DNA of 64,000 nucleotides from Streptomyces sp. NBC_00335 (GTDB lineage: Bacteria > Actinomycetota > Actinomycetes > Streptomycetales > Streptomycetaceae). Positions 15,502 through 24,644 of the stretch are shown one piece after another. The position numbers were made by a program, and so were the translations under genes. How positions within the stretch are numbered: the stretch's first letter is position 1; every line of letters begins with the position of its first letter. Under the pieces are notes generated by a model. It was not told the DNA's origin, searched no databases, and saw only the letters and a program-made list of their open reading frames with translations. The stretch is from positions 868,001 through 932,000 of the forward strand of contig NZ_CP108006.1 in NCBI RefSeq assembly GCF_036127095.1, read 5' to 3'.

Positions 15502-17157
15502 TTGGTGATTCCCACCCAGGAAGCGGCCCCTTCGGTGCGCGCGCCGTGGAGTGAGGCCCCCTACCCCGTGCTTGTGGCAGATGACCAGGGAACCCTGCTG
15601 CTGGTCAACGAGGTTGCCGGTCTGCTTTTCCCTCAGGCCCGCGCGGGGACGCCGATCGCGGACACTGTGCCCGCGTGGCTGTCCGAAGCCCACACCCGCC
15701 GTCTTGCCCCAACACGTACCCGGCCTTCGGCCGCTGAAGCCGGCGCCCTGGTGCAGGGCCCGGTCGGCGACCGTTCGTATGAAGCGCATCCGACGTGCCC
15801 CGGTGACGGGACGGTGGTGTGGTGGCTCGTCGACGACACCGACCACCGCCTGGCCCGCGAGGCCCTGCGGATGGAGCGCAAGCGCACCGCCTTCCTGGGG
15901 GAGGCCTCGAATGTGCTGCTGTCCTCGCTGAATCTGGAGCGGTGCATGGACGTCACCGCCCAGATGGCCGCGGAGCACCTGGCCGACGCAACCGTGGTCA
16001 TCGCACCCTCACGCGGCCGTGAACTGCCCATCGTGTCCTGCGTGCGCGGCGGGATGCCGGTGGCGTCGAGGGTTGCCGCGCACCCCGAGGCCGTACCGGG
16101 GCTGGCGGAAGCGCTGCAGGGGTTCCCGCCCGTCCCGTCGCGCTGGATCGATCCTGCCACCGCCCCGGCATGGCTGGTCCCCGAGGAGTTCGGCACGGTG
16201 GGTTCGGTAGTGATCACACCGCTGCCCGGCCACGGCGTCCCCGCGGGAGCGCTGGTCCTGCTGCGCCGCTCGGGCGGCAGCGGATTCACCGAGGGCGAGG
16301 AGGTGTTCGCCCGCCTCTTCGCCGCCCGGGCGGGCGCCGCCATGTCGGCCGCGCGCCTGTATGCGGAGCAGGCGTCGATCAGCGAGACGCTGATGCGCGA
16401 ACTGCTCCCGCCGTCCCTGCATCAGGTGGCGGGGGTCGAGTACGCGGGCGGCTACCGGCCCTCCCTGGACCATGAGCGGATCGGTGGCGACTTCTACGAC
16501 GTCCACCCCGCCGCCGTGGCGGGTGACGCGTCGCTGGTCGTCCTCGGCGACGTATGCGGCAAGGGTCTGGAAGCCGCCGTGATGACGGGAAAGATCCGGA
16601 ACACCCTGCACGCCCTGCTGCCCATGGCCGATGACCACCCGCGGATGCTGAACCTGCTGAACACCGCGCTGCTGAGCACGCACAACGCGCGCTTCGCGAC
16701 CCTGGTCCTGGCCTCCGCGGTCCGCGAGGGCGGCTCCGTCAAGCTGCGGCTGACCAGCGCCGGCCATCCCCCTCCGCTGATCCTGCGCGCCGACGGAACC
16801 GTCGAGGAAACCGCGACCTACGGCACGCTGGTCGGAGCGCTGCCGGCCGTGACCGCCGAGACGGCGGAAGTGACGCTCGCCCCGGGCGAGACGTGCGTGC
16901 TCTACACCGACGGGATCACCGAGGCTCGAGGCGGACCGCTCGGCGGGGCCATGTTCGGAGACGCGCGGCTCCAGCGAGTGCTTGCGGAGTGCGCGGGGAT
17001 GCCCGCTGAAGCGGTGGTGGAGCGCGTGCAGATGCTCGCTTCCGAATGGGTCGGCACCGGCCGTCACGACGACATGGCCGTCGTTGCGATCTCCGCGCCC
17101 CGAACCAACCACCTCAGTGCCGTAGACGGGCACACGAGGGGCAGGTTCACAGCGTGA
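15502..17157 (+). CDS. SpoIIE-type PP2C phosphatase with PAS and GAF domains (551 aa)
   Basis: The N-terminus (about 18-115) reads as a PAS domain (YPVLVADDQGTLLLVNEVAG). A GAF domain spans about 145-285. The PP2C/SpoIIE domain occupies about 295-535 with metal-site motifs RIGGDFYD, VLGDVCGKGLEAA, SAGHPPPLIL, LYTDGITEARG and GRHDDMAVVAI. It would dephosphorylate STAS antagonists in response to a signal sensed by PAS/GAF. The GTG at 15502 starts the frame. Its stop overlaps the GTG of the cobalamin-binding gene, so the two are translationally coupled. Confidence 0.9.
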   Translation: MVIPTQEAAPSVRAPWSEAPYPVLVADDQGTLLLVNEVAGLLFPQARAGTPIADTVPAWLSEAHTRRLAPTRTRPSAAEAGALVQGPVGDRSYEAHPTCPGDGTVVWWLVDDTDHRLAREALRMERKRTAFLGEASNVLLSSLNLERCMDVTAQMAAEHLADATVVIAPSRGRELPIVSCVRGGMPVASRVAAHPEAVPGLAEALQGFPPVPSRWIDPATAPAWLVPEEFGTVGSVVITPLPGHGVPAGALVLLRRSGGSGFTEGEEVFARLFAARAGAAMSAARLYAEQASISETLMRELLPPSLHQVAGVEYAGGYRPSLDHERIGGDFYDVHPAAVAGDASLVVLGDVCGKGLEAAVMTGKIRNTLHALLPMADDHPRMLNLLNTALLSTHNARFATLVLASAVREGGSVKLRLTSAGHPPPLILRADGTVEETATYGTLVGALPAVTAETAEVTLAPGETCVLYTDGITEARGGPLGGAMFGDARLQRVLAECAGMPAEAVVERVQMLASEWVGTGRHDDMAVVAISAPRTNHLSAVDGHTRGRFTA

Positions 17158-18227
17158 TAGGAAACGCGACAAGCACGGAACCTCTGGCCGCACGGCTTTG
17201 GGACGCGGCCCTGGCCGGCGACGAGCAGGCCGCGGTCACCGCGGTCCGCCAGGCCCTGGAGGACGGAGCCAAACCTCAGGATGTCTTCTTGAACGTGATC
17301 GCCCGGGTGCAGGGCCGCGTCGGGGAGCAATGGGCCGCCAATCGGATCAACGTCGCGCAGGAGCACGCCGCGACCGCGATCAACGAGCGGGCCGTAGCCG
17401 TCGTCGCCGAGCATCCTGCCGCCCGTACGAAGCCGTCGCGCGGGCGGGTCGTGGTGGCGTGCGTGGACGGGGAGTGGCACGGGCTGCCGGCCCGGCTCGT
17501 AGCCGAGGTCCTCAAGCTGCGGGGCTGGCAGGTGGACTACCTGGGCGCCCACGTCCCGACCCCTCATCTCGTCGCGCACATCCACCGCACCGGGCCGGAC
17601 GTCGTCGCCCTGTCCAGTTCGATCCCCACCCGGCTGCCCACCGCGCACGCCACGATCACCGCGTGTCAGGCGGCCGGGGCCCCGGTTCTCGTGGGGGGAG
17701 CCGCGTTCGGCCCGGACGGCGAGTACGCCCGCCTGCTCGGCGCGGACGCTTGGACGCCGGACGCCCGCTCGGCCGCCGACCTTCTCGAGCGCGGGCCGCT
17801 GCCGCGTCCGCGGCCCGACCACCAGCCCATCGATGACCTGCCGCACCTGGCCGACCAGGAGTACACCCTCGTCACCCGCAGCCGCCCCCAGCTCGTACGG
17901 ACGGTCCTGACCGCCCTGGAGAACAGATTTCCGGCGATGCGCGGCTACGACGAGGCGCAGCGGGAACGCACGGCAGAGGACTTGGCTCACATCGTCGATT
18001 TCCTCGGTGCCGCCCTCTACACCGGCGACGCCGAGCTCTTCTCCCGCTTCCTGCTGTGGACCGCGGGCATCCTCGAAGCCCGCGGCGTCCCCGCGCAGAG
18101 CCTGCCGCCGGCGCTGGACGTACTCGCAGGTGAGCTGAAGGACTTCCCCCGCGCCACCGGCATGCTGCGCCTCGCCATCACGCGCCTGACCAGTACCCCT
18201 CTGACCGTTGGCGGAGCCGCCGAATGA
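17154..18227 (+). CDS. Cobalamin-binding sensor-like protein with CarH-type motif (357 aa)
   Basis: Residues about 10-90 form the helical cap with W60, then nine residues, then E70-H71: the W-x9-E-H motif of CarH/LitR-type adenosylcobalamin light sensors. Residues about 97-220 are a B12-binding Rossmann domain with VDGEWHGLPARLVAEVLKLR (H109 as the expected cobalt ligand), LSSSIP and VLVGGAAFGP. The DNA-binding MerR part of CarH is absent. A helical C-terminal domain (about 240-355, VDFLGAALYTGDAELFSRFL) recalls sensory domains of RsbR-type proteins. The gene overlaps a phosphatase upstream and a STAS gene downstream by 4 nt each, so the cobalamin signal probably feeds partner switching. Confidence 0.8.
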   Translation: MIGNATSTEPLAARLWDAALAGDEQAAVTAVRQALEDGAKPQDVFLNVIARVQGRVGEQWAANRINVAQEHAATAINERAVAVVAEHPAARTKPSRGRVVVACVDGEWHGLPARLVAEVLKLRGWQVDYLGAHVPTPHLVAHIHRTGPDVVALSSSIPTRLPTAHATITACQAAGAPVLVGGAAFGPDGEYARLLGADAWTPDARSAADLLERGPLPRPRPDHQPIDDLPHLADQEYTLVTRSRPQLVRTVLTALENRFPAMRGYDEAQRERTAEDLAHIVDFLGAALYTGDAELFSRFLLWTAGILEARGVPAQSLPPALDVLAGELKDFPRATGMLRLAITRLTSTPLTVGGAAE

Positions 18228-18652
18228 TCCCCGTACCCGGGCCGCTGCGCCTCACCCGCACCGATACGGCCGGCGCCGTGCGCATCGAGCTGCACGGCGA
18301 CTTCGACTACCAGGATGCCGACCGCCTCCTGGATGCCGTCACCGAAGTCCTGGCCTGCCCGGGCGGGCTGCGTGATCTGCACCTGGACTGCACAGACATG
18401 GCCGGCGTCGACTCCAGCGGGCTGTCGGTCCTGCTGATGATCCGCCGGCGCACGGACGCCGCGGGCGTACGCTTGCACCTGGAGGGGCGGCCGCCGGCGC
18501 TGGAGCGGATACTGCAGGTCACCGGCACCCTCAACTACCTCACCAGCGCACACACCGGCAACGCGTCGGCGGCCCCGCCGGCCGAGAGAGCGTCCACCGC
18601 CACGCAGGAAGCCATAAAGTCCCGCTCCAGCGGGCAGGACCCCAGCACTTGA
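18224..18652 (+). CDS. STAS-domain antagonist (142 aa)
   Basis: The STAS fold reads RIELHGDFDYQDADRLLDAV, LHLDCTDMAGVDSSGLSVLL (D-S-S-G-L loop with candidate phospho-serines) and LERILQVTG. The last 30 residues are a Ser/Thr/Ala-rich tail. The ATG overlaps the stop of the cobalamin-protein gene. Together with SpoIIE and the B12 protein it forms a three-gene coupled operon; it is the likely substrate of that phosphatase. Confidence 0.87.
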   Translation: MIPVPGPLRLTRTDTAGAVRIELHGDFDYQDADRLLDAVTEVLACPGGLRDLHLDCTDMAGVDSSGLSVLLMIRRRTDAAGVRLHLEGRPPALERILQVTGTLNYLTSAHTGNASAAPPAERASTATQEAIKSRSSGQDPST

Positions 18653-18693
18653 CCGGCACCGGCGGGCGGGCCGCTCGCACGGAGGGAATGCAC

Positions 18694-19185
18694 ATGTCCG
18701 TACCGGCCTTCGGGCCCAGCAGTATCGACCCGGACACCGCGCGCTCGGTCAGCGACATCGCCGAACTCCTCGACGTCGTCTACGAGAACGCCCGCCAAGC
18801 CGCTACGGCTTCATCGGTCTCCACAACGCAGCTGCGCCTGATGTTCCTCCTCGACCGCCAGCCCGGGATCCGCATGAGCGCCCTGGCCCAGCTCCTCGGC
18901 GCCGCAGCCCCCTCCGTAACCCGGCTCTGCGACCGGCTGGAGGCCACCGGATTCCTACGCCGCCACCCCGGCCCCGGCGACGGCCGCGAGCTCACCCCCC
19001 GGCTCACCCCAGCCGGTGAGCACCACCTCGCCCAGATACGAGAAAAGCGCCAGCAGACACTCGCCCAGGCCCTCGACACCATGAGCGCCGATACCCGGCA
19101 GGCACTCGCCACAGGACTCGCAGCACTCCAGCTGGGCATCACCACGACCGCCGGATCCCCCCAGCAGGACGGCCCCGCCGCCTGA
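18694..19185 (+). CDS. MarR-family transcriptional regulator (163 aa)
   Basis: The winged-helix core is QLRLMFLLDRQPGIRMSALA, QLLGAAAPSVTRLCDRLEAT and GFLRRHPGPGDGRELTPRLT, typical of MarR. The GGAGGG ribosome site stands 7 nt before the ATG at 18694; an ATG at 18688 is too close to it. It follows the STAS gene by 41 nt and is probably transcribed with it. The ligand and targets are unknown. Confidence 0.85.
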   Translation: MSVPAFGPSSIDPDTARSVSDIAELLDVVYENARQAATASSVSTTQLRLMFLLDRQPGIRMSALAQLLGAAAPSVTRLCDRLEATGFLRRHPGPGDGRELTPRLTPAGEHHLAQIREKRQQTLAQALDTMSADTRQALATGLAALQLGITTTAGSPQQDGPAA

Positions 19186-19482
19186 GACCGTGAACGCCAT
19201 CCTCGCCCGGTAGCTCCGCCGGCGAAGCCGCCCGGGCGGCGAACCGAGCCGTTCGACGTGCGCCCCGCGGCAACAGGTCAGCCGGATGACCGGTGCGCTC
19301 CCCGGCCGCACCGGCCCGGGAACGCTCGGCCGACGACCGAACTACCGAGCCAACCGCGCTGCCTGCCCACCAGTTCCTGAAGCCTCGTGATGCAATGAGG
19401 CCTGTCCGATGCCGCCTCCGGGCGGATCCTCGCGCATCCGGGACAAGGCCCCGGGGCGGCATCGAGTGGTAAAGGGGTCGCC

Positions 19483-20799
19483 GTGAGCGCAGGAGAACCA
19501 GACAGCGACCGGGGGTCCGGCCCTGACGCGGGCGGAAGCCGCCGGGGTAAGGCGATGACATTGGCGGGCGCGTTGGAGGCTGCTGAGGCCGCCGCGCCCG
19601 TGGAGTCGCTGGACGTCGTGGCGCGCATGCTCAAGGACCACCTCCAGGCGGCATCGGTGTCGTTCCTGATCACCGACTTCACCGGCAGTTCCGTCGTACG
19701 GCTGGGAACCGCCGACAGCATCGACACCGACGAGCCGCCCCAGCGGATACTGCTGCGCGACACCTTGTACGAAGAGGTCATCCGCACCCAGCAGCCGCAG
19801 GTCGAACACCGGGGCGAGGGCCGGCACGTCCGCGTGATCGCCCCGGTGACCAACCGGGGAGACGCCATCGGGCTCCTCGAACTGTTCCTGCCCACCGTTC
19901 CGGACGCGGAGGTGATGCGGGAGGTCGGCGAGGCCGCACACGCGTTGGCGTACATCGTCATCGCAAACCGGTCCCACACCGATGTGTACCAGTGGGGCCG
20001 GCGCACCAAGCCGCTGAGCCTGGCAGCCGAGATCCAGCACCGCCTGCTCCCCGCGTCCCTGGCGTGCGAGGCGGCGCAGTTCGCGGTCGCCGGGGCGCTG
20101 GAGCCCGCCGAACACGTCGGGGGCGACACCTTCGACTACGTCATCGACCGGGACACCGTCCAGCTCTCCGTCACCGATGCCATGGGCCACGACGTCGACG
20201 CCGCGCTGCTCGCCACCCTGGTGGTGGGCGCCCTGCGACGGGCCCGGCGGGAGGGCGCCGACCTCGCCGACCAGGCCCGCCAAGCCGACCAGGCCATGCG
20301 CGAACACGGCCGCAGCGGCTTCGTCACCGGTCAGCTGCTGCGCATCAGCCTCCTCGACGGCGGGACCGAGTTCGTCAACGCCGGGCACCCCTGGCCACTG
20401 CGGATGCGCGACGGAAAGGTCGAGGAGATCGTTCCGAAGGTCGACCGGGCGTTCGGCCTCAACATCCATCCCTCACAGCCCAACACCTACCAGGTGCAGA
20501 CCTTGGACCTGCGGCCCGGCGACCGGCTGATCATGCTGACCGACGGCATGCTGGAGCGCGACGCCGAGAGCCTCGACCTCTCGGACCTGATCATCCGCAC
20601 CCGCGAACTACATCCCCGCGAAGCCGCCCGTACGCTCATCAAAGCGGTCGTCGAGGCGGTCAACGGCCACCTCGACGACGACGCGACCGTTATGTGCCTG
20701 GACTGGCACGGCGTCCACCACTCCGAACGTGACGCCGCCCACGGCGCTGACGTCACCGACGCCTCGCCACCTGCGACAACGGGACCGCCCGCTCCCTAG
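19483..20799 (+). CDS. SpoIIE-type PP2C phosphatase with GAF-like domain (438 aa)
   Basis: After a charged start, [20 protein letters not shown] begins a GAF-like sensor region (about 44-165). The phosphatase domain (about 185-410) carries [60 protein letters not shown] and [11 protein letters not shown]. It should reverse STAS phosphorylation. The GTG at 19483 follows AAAGGGG. A broken relative is present near 26.7 kb. It faces a HATPase and a STAS gene on the other strand that could be its switch partners. Confidence 0.87.
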   Translation: MSAGEPDSDRGSGPDAGGSRRGKAMTLAGALEAAEAAAPVESLDVVARMLKDHLQAASVSFLITDFTGSSVVRLGTADSIDTDEPPQRILLRDTLYEEVIRTQQPQVEHRGEGRHVRVIAPVTNRGDAIGLLELFLPTVPDAEVMREVGEAAHALAYIVIANRSHTDVYQWGRRTKPLSLAAEIQHRLLPASLACEAAQFAVAGALEPAEHVGGDTFDYVIDRDTVQLSVTDAMGHDVDAALLATLVVGALRRARREGADLADQARQADQAMREHGRSGFVTGQLLRISLLDGGTEFVNAGHPWPLRMRDGKVEEIVPKVDRAFGLNIHPSQPNTYQVQTLDLRPGDRLIMLTDGMLERDAESLDLSDLIIRTRELHPREAARTLIKAVVEAVNGHLDDDATVMCLDWHGVHHSERDAAHGADVTDASPPATTGPPAP

Positions 20800-20948
20800 T
20801 CCTGTGGCCGAGTACGGCCGACAAGGCTGGACCGGTGGCTTTCCCGGCATTCCCGGACTCCTTGCGGCCCGGGGCGGTCAGAAGCAGCTCCGCGACCGGC
20901 TGAAGCGCTGCCGCACCCGTGCGGCAAGGGCGATCCTGGCCGACATCG

Positions 20949-21416
20949 TCAGGGGAGGCGTCCGGCCGGGTCCCCGCCGGGGTCGTCGGCCAGTCCTATC
21001 GTGACCTTCACTCGCTTGCCCACGGGCTCGCGCCGCACCTCGAAACTGCGGCACACCGCCATCGCGATCTCCAGGCCGTGCTGCCCGATCCGACTCGGAT
21101 CGGCCGGGCTCACCGCGGGCAGCTGCGCGTCGGTATCCCACACGCTGATCTCCACGACACCGGCGCCGACCTCCAGCTCCAGCAGACACGGGCCGGGCGC
21201 GTACTTGTAGGCGTTGGTCACCAGCTCACTGACGACCAGCTCCACCATGCTCATCGCACGGTCCGACACCGGAATCCCGTGAACACCCTGCACCGCGGTC
21301 ATGAAACCGCGGGCAGCACGCCTGGCCCCAGCGATCGGTTCGCTGCCGTCCAAGGCCATGGCCGACACGATCGGACCGCCGACTAGCAACTCACCTTGGT
21401 GCACCACAGCAGCCAT
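20949..21416 (-). CDS. HATPase_c_2 anti-sigma kinase (155 aa)
   Basis: The N box is MVELVVSELVTNAYKYAPGP and the later part reads EISVWDTDAQLPAVSPADPS then IGQHGLEIAMAVCRSFEVRR, the GHKL lid of RsbW-like proteins. The G1 aspartate D-T-D is present. It should bind ATP and either a sigma factor or a STAS protein. The ATG at 21416 is preceded by GAGGGTGG. It lies downstream of the STAS gene at 21.7-22.0 kb on the same strand but with a gap of about 260 nt. Confidence 0.83.
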   Translation of the reverse strand: MAAVVHQGELLVGGPIVSAMALDGSEPIAGARRAARGFMTAVQGVHGIPVSDRAMSMVELVVSELVTNAYKYAPGPCLLELEVGAGVVEISVWDTDAQLPAVSPADPSRIGQHGLEIAMAVCRSFEVRREPVGKRVKVTIGLADDPGGDPAGRLP

Positions 21417-21680
21417 ACCGCCACCCTCGTCCTGAGCAAGCCACACGGCCGCTTCCAGCCGGTTACCCCGAAACAGGAGCCATACACGAGAGCACAGAAC
21501 AAAAATTCGAGCGCCCCGAGCGAAGCCGCTCCGAACCACAGGCCCCGCCGCTCCCGGGCGTGACGCGAACGCTGCGGACAGACAGCCTGCGCGCAGTTCC
21601 AGGGCAGGTGTGACGGATGTGTTGACGAGGGCTTTCAGGGGGCCTCCGGGAAGCGTGCGCGGGTCCTGCCGCGCTCTGCC

Positions 21681-22013
21681 CTACAGGATGCGGGCCGCCT
21701 CGACACCCTCTGCGGTCGGGAACAGGGCGGTAGTCCCGGTGAGGTCCAGCAGTCGCCCCATGCGAGGCGGCACGGGGCCGACCAGAACCAGGCGGCCAGT
21801 GCGCCGCACGCGCAGCATGAGGTTGAGCATCGCGGAGTCGGCGAAGGTCACGCCGGTGACGTCCAGGACGACCCGACGGACAGCATGATCATCCACAGAC
21901 GCCACACAGGCTGCTTCGAGGGGTCCAAGAGAGTCCTGGTCGAACTCGCCTGCGCACACGATGACGCGGACGCCGTCCTTGTCAGACAGCACCTGTACCT
22001 GCTGTTCCACCAT
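21681..22013 (-). CDS. STAS-domain antagonist (110 aa)
   Basis: This is a compact STAS domain: VRVIVCAGEFDQDSLGPLEA, VVLDVTGVTFADSAMLNLML (loop S-A-M-L with a serine), LVLVGPVPPRMGRLLDLTGT. It is closest in pattern to the STAS protein at 14.1 kb. The ATG at 22013 or the TTG three bases earlier starts the frame, behind GGGGAG. Confidence 0.85.
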   Translation of the reverse strand: MVEQQVQVLSDKDGVRVIVCAGEFDQDSLGPLEAACVASVDDHAVRRVVLDVTGVTFADSAMLNLMLRVRRTGRLVLVGPVPPRMGRLLDLTGTTALFPTAEGVEAARIL

Positions 22014-22589
22014 CAACTCCCCAACTCAGCCCGCGGTGCGCTCTCGCACCGCCTCCCCTTCTCTACCCACGACACAACCTCAACCAGAACGCTCCGCCAA
22101 TCCGAAACACGACCTTCGCCTTGCATGGACGGCCACGGCCCGCCAGCACCGCGCGTCACACCATCCCGGTCGATGGGACGAGCTGCTCCGCGAGCCGCCG
22201 GACCCCATCAGGCGGGCGCACCGGAGAGCACGGAGGGGCCCTGGCGCCGATGGCACCGGGGCCCCGAAGGAACTGACTACACCATCCACCGGCCCTGGTG
22301 CTGCGCCGGCCCACTATGTCCACACACCCGACTCACGAGCTGCCGGGCCCTACTGTCTCTCCGGACTACGAGAGAAACCATAACCACGCCACAGTCCAAT
22401 GTCTACTTCAGCCAACACAGATTTTCAGATGCCCGTCACAGAGGTAATCGGGCGTCGTTAGGTTCAACAGCCGCGGGCCCGGGGACAACGCCCGGACAGG
22501 CAGGACCCACCACCACGACGGACTGCTTCCCAACCAGAGGCCGGTCCGGCACCGCGGTCGATATGCGTTCGCCGGGGTAGGCGCCCGGC
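22014..22589 (+). other. Gene-poor stretch with one half of a diverged inverted repeat
   Basis: A perfect-looking hairpin (22235-22248 with 22252-22265, GGGGCCCTGG...) begins a block to about 22440 that matches, in reverse orientation, pieces of 25.48-26.18 kb. The block ends with ACTACGAGAGAAACCATAAC and a tiny frame MSTSANTDFQMP. No intact gene is present. Confidence 0.55.
22235..22440 (+). repeat. Diverged inverted repeat, copy A
   Basis: The hairpin 22235-22265 and the following CGAAGGAACT...CCGACTCA match the reverse complement of about 26085-26183. The segment 22345-22440 (CTACGAGAGAAACCATAAC and ATGTCTACTTCAGCC) matches the reverse complement of about 25485-25570. About 500 nt lying between these parts in the other copy are missing here. 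Confidence 0.6.
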
Positions 22590-23582
22590 ATGAAGAAGCC
22601 GACGGAAGACTCCGAGGACCTGCTCGCCGGGTTGAGCGTGGACAACAGCCGCCCGGAGGAACCGGTGCTGCTCGACGCGGGCGGCGCGCCGATCCGGACC
22701 TGGCGTGAGAACTACCCCTACGACCGCAAGATCCGCCGGGCGGAGTACGAGCGGGCCAAGCGGATCCTGCAGATCGAACTGCTCAAACTGCAGAGCTGGG
22801 TGAGGGCGACCGGTTCCAGGGTGGTGGTCATCTGCGAGGGCCGGGACGCCGCCGGGAAAGGTGGCACGATCCAGCGGTTCACCGAGCGGCTCAATCCCCG
22901 CGGGGCGCGCGTCGTGGCCTTGGACAAGCCCACCGAGCGAGAGGCCGGCCAGTGGTACTTCCAGCGCTACACCGCCCACCTGCCCGCCCCGGGGGAGATC
23001 GTCTTCTTCGACCGGTCCTGGTACAACCGCGCCGGCGTCGAGAAGGTCATGGGCTTCTGCTCCGACGACCAGTACAAGCTGTTCCTGCGGCAGTGCCCGG
23101 CCTTCGAGGCCATGCTCGTCCAGGACGGCATCCTGCTGGTCAAGTTCTGGTTCTCCGTCTCCCGCGCCGAACAGCGCACCCGCTTCGCGATCCGCCGGGT
23201 CGACCCGGTACGACAGTGGAAGCTGTCCCCCACCGACCTTGCCTCGCTTGACCTGTGGGACGCCTACACCACCGCCAAGGTCGACATGTTCCGGGCCACC
23301 GACACCGACCACGCGCCCTGGACCGTGGTCAAGAGCAACGACAAGCGACGGGCCCGGCTGGAAGCGATCCGCAGCCTTCTCGACCGCATCGACTACGACC
23401 GCAAGGACACCACGGCGGTCGGCCGTCCCGACCCCCGGATCGTCGGCGCCGCCGACACGCTCCTGGAAGCCGGCGAGGAACCCGCCGACCTCACACCCAC
23501 CCCGCTGGCCGGCACGCCCCGAGGACCCGGCAGGCACCCACACCACCCTCTGCCCGCCGACTGCGCTCGGGGAGGAGCATGA
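22590..23582 (+). CDS. ppk2: Polyphosphate kinase 2 (PPK2) family protein (330 aa)
   Basis: The Walker A region is VVICEGRDAAGKGGTIQRFT (about residues 78-97) and the Walker B-like block is EIVFFDRSWYNRAGVEKVMG (about 137-156), followed by the lid arginines in RRVDPVRQWKLSPTDLASLD. This is a class I PPK2 that phosphorylates nucleoside diphosphates with polyphosphate, or the reverse. The last 40 residues are a Pro/His-rich tail. The gene follows the repeat block and stands alone. Confidence 0.92.
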   Translation: MKKPTEDSEDLLAGLSVDNSRPEEPVLLDAGGAPIRTWRENYPYDRKIRRAEYERAKRILQIELLKLQSWVRATGSRVVVICEGRDAAGKGGTIQRFTERLNPRGARVVALDKPTEREAGQWYFQRYTAHLPAPGEIVFFDRSWYNRAGVEKVMGFCSDDQYKLFLRQCPAFEAMLVQDGILLVKFWFSVSRAEQRTRFAIRRVDPVRQWKLSPTDLASLDLWDAYTTAKVDMFRATDTDHAPWTVVKSNDKRRARLEAIRSLLDRIDYDRKDTTAVGRPDPRIVGAADTLLEAGEEPADLTPTPLAGTPRGPGRHPHHPLPADCARGGA

Positions 23583-23701
23583 CGCTCCGGAGGGCCATCT
23601 ACGTCGCGGTCGGCGAATACCCCAACTTTCGAAACGCTCCACTGGGGGTGAATCAATATCTGCCCCCGCCGCCTGAGAGTTTAACGGGCATCGCGAGGAG
23701 A

Positions 23702-23727
23702 GTTTTTTACCGGAGCACAGGGGGTAT
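23702..23727 (+). promoter_or_regulatory. SigB-type stress promoter
   Basis: GTTT (23702-23705), 16 nt, then GGGTAT (23722-23727). This matches the Streptomyces SigB consensus GNNT-N14-16-GGGTAT/C exactly. It points toward the cold-shock gene 210 nt downstream. Confidence 0.65.
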
Positions 23728-23887
23728 ATCCATGCGACCCACGCAATCCACTATGACGTGCTACTGTCCATCTCGGTTGCAGTTTTGGTACCCAAAAACT
23801 TAAAGCACATCCAGTCGGCCTCTGTGCCGCATGGAAGCGCTTCATATTTCCGGTCAATTTCCGGGCGGGGCATCATCGCGGCGACAC

Positions 23888-23910
23888 GGCGTCCGCACCA
23901 TGCGGACGCC
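23888..23910 (+). promoter_or_regulatory. Hairpin in the second csp leader
   Basis: GGCGTCCGC (23888-23896) pairs with GCGGACGCC (23902-23910). The following GGTCTACTGCCCCAAGGAG contains the ribosome site. The arrangement mirrors the first csp leader (4042-4058). Confidence 0.5.
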
Positions 23911-23936
23911 GGTCTACTGCCCCAAGGAGATATGAC

Positions 23937-24140
23937 ATGACTGCTGGCACCGTGAAGTGGTTCAACGCGGCAAAGGGCTTCGGCTTCATCGAGCAGGACG
24001 GTGGCGGCGACGACGTCTTCGCCCACTTCTCGAACATCGCCGCGCAGGGCTTCCGCGAGCTGAACGAGGGCCAGAAGGTCACCTTCGACATCGCGCCGGG
24101 CCCCAAGGGCCCGACGGCGGAGAACATCGTTCCCGCCTGA
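23937..24140 (+). CDS. Cold-shock protein, CspA family (67 aa)
   Basis: [20 protein letters not shown] carries RNP1 (K-G-F-G-F-I), and D-D-V-F-A-H-F is RNP2. It is about 85 percent identical by eye to the first csp product. As an RNA chaperone it would act in the cytoplasm. AAGGAG lies 9 nt before the ATG. The distant SigB-type promoter suggests stress induction, unlike the first copy. A 16-bp terminator follows. Confidence 0.95.
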   Translation: MTAGTVKWFNAAKGFGFIEQDGGGDDVFAHFSNIAAQGFRELNEGQKVTFDIAPGPKGPTAENIVPA

Positions 24141-24156
24141 CGCCGACCCGCGTTTC

Positions 24157-24198
24157 GCAGTTGGGGCCCGCATCCCTCAGGGTGCGGGCCCCAACTGC
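24157..24198 (+). terminator. Perfect 16-bp terminator of the second csp gene
   Basis: GCAGTTGGGGCCCGCA (24157-24172) and TGCGGGCCCCAACTGC (24183-24198) are exact complements, 16 nt after the stop. Confidence 0.85.
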
Positions 24199-24511
24199 AC
24201 CCACCTCCCGCGGTGCTTCCACCCCGCGGGTCTCAGCAGGGGCTGCCGCCCCCTCGGAGCTGCACCCGAGTTCATTTCTCCGGCTTTCGCATGAAGCCAC
24301 CCCCGCGACGATCACCCGCATCCGCACACATTCTTCGGGGACCGAATCCGATTTCGCATTCCATTCGACCCGTTCCTCGCATTTTCCCGTGCCGCTCCTA
24401 CCTGCGGGAATCCCTTGATGCGCGCCGCATCAAGGAAGGTTCCGCATGAATCCCACCCGTACGAACGACCGCATGGAGCGGTAGGCGTTCATCGGCTGGA
24501 AGGCACGAGAC
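24199..24511 (+). other. Leader-like stretch before the broken csp gene
   Basis: No gene is evident. A 10-bp hairpin with a 3-nt loop (CCTTGATGCG 24413-24422, CGCATCAAGG 24426-24435) stands upstream, with the tiny frame MNPTRTNDRMER after it. The region before it is relatively AT-rich and could contain a promoter. Confidence 0.4.
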
Positions 24512-24644
24512 ATGGCTACGGAAACTGGGAAGTGGCCCGGACGCCTTCGCCCACTACTCCGCGATCAAATCCTCGGGCTTCCGTGAGCTCCAACAGGGCC
24601 AGGTCGTCACGTTCGACATCACCCACAGGGCCGCGCCGCGTTAG
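24512..24644 (+). pseudogene. Cold-shock protein gene with internal deletion
   Basis: The start MATETGKW corresponds to MATGTVKW. The sequence then jumps, in another frame, to PDAFAHYSAIKSSGFRELQQ then GQVVTFDI. About 16 codons ([12 protein letters not shown]...), including all of RNP1, are missing and the halves are out of frame. The product could not fold as a CSD. The terminator hairpin of the ancestral gene is preserved. Confidence 0.8.

Larger units (their letters stand above)
23583..23936 (+). other. Long, relatively AT-rich csp leader region
   Basis: An ATG overlaps the ppk2 stop (23579) and reads MTLRRAIYVAVGEYPNFRNA, but the frame has no recognisable family. The stretch holds a SigB-type promoter (23702-23727) and the csp leader hairpin (23888-23910). 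A short frame, [20 protein letters not shown], follows the promoter and may be chance. Confidence 0.4.
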
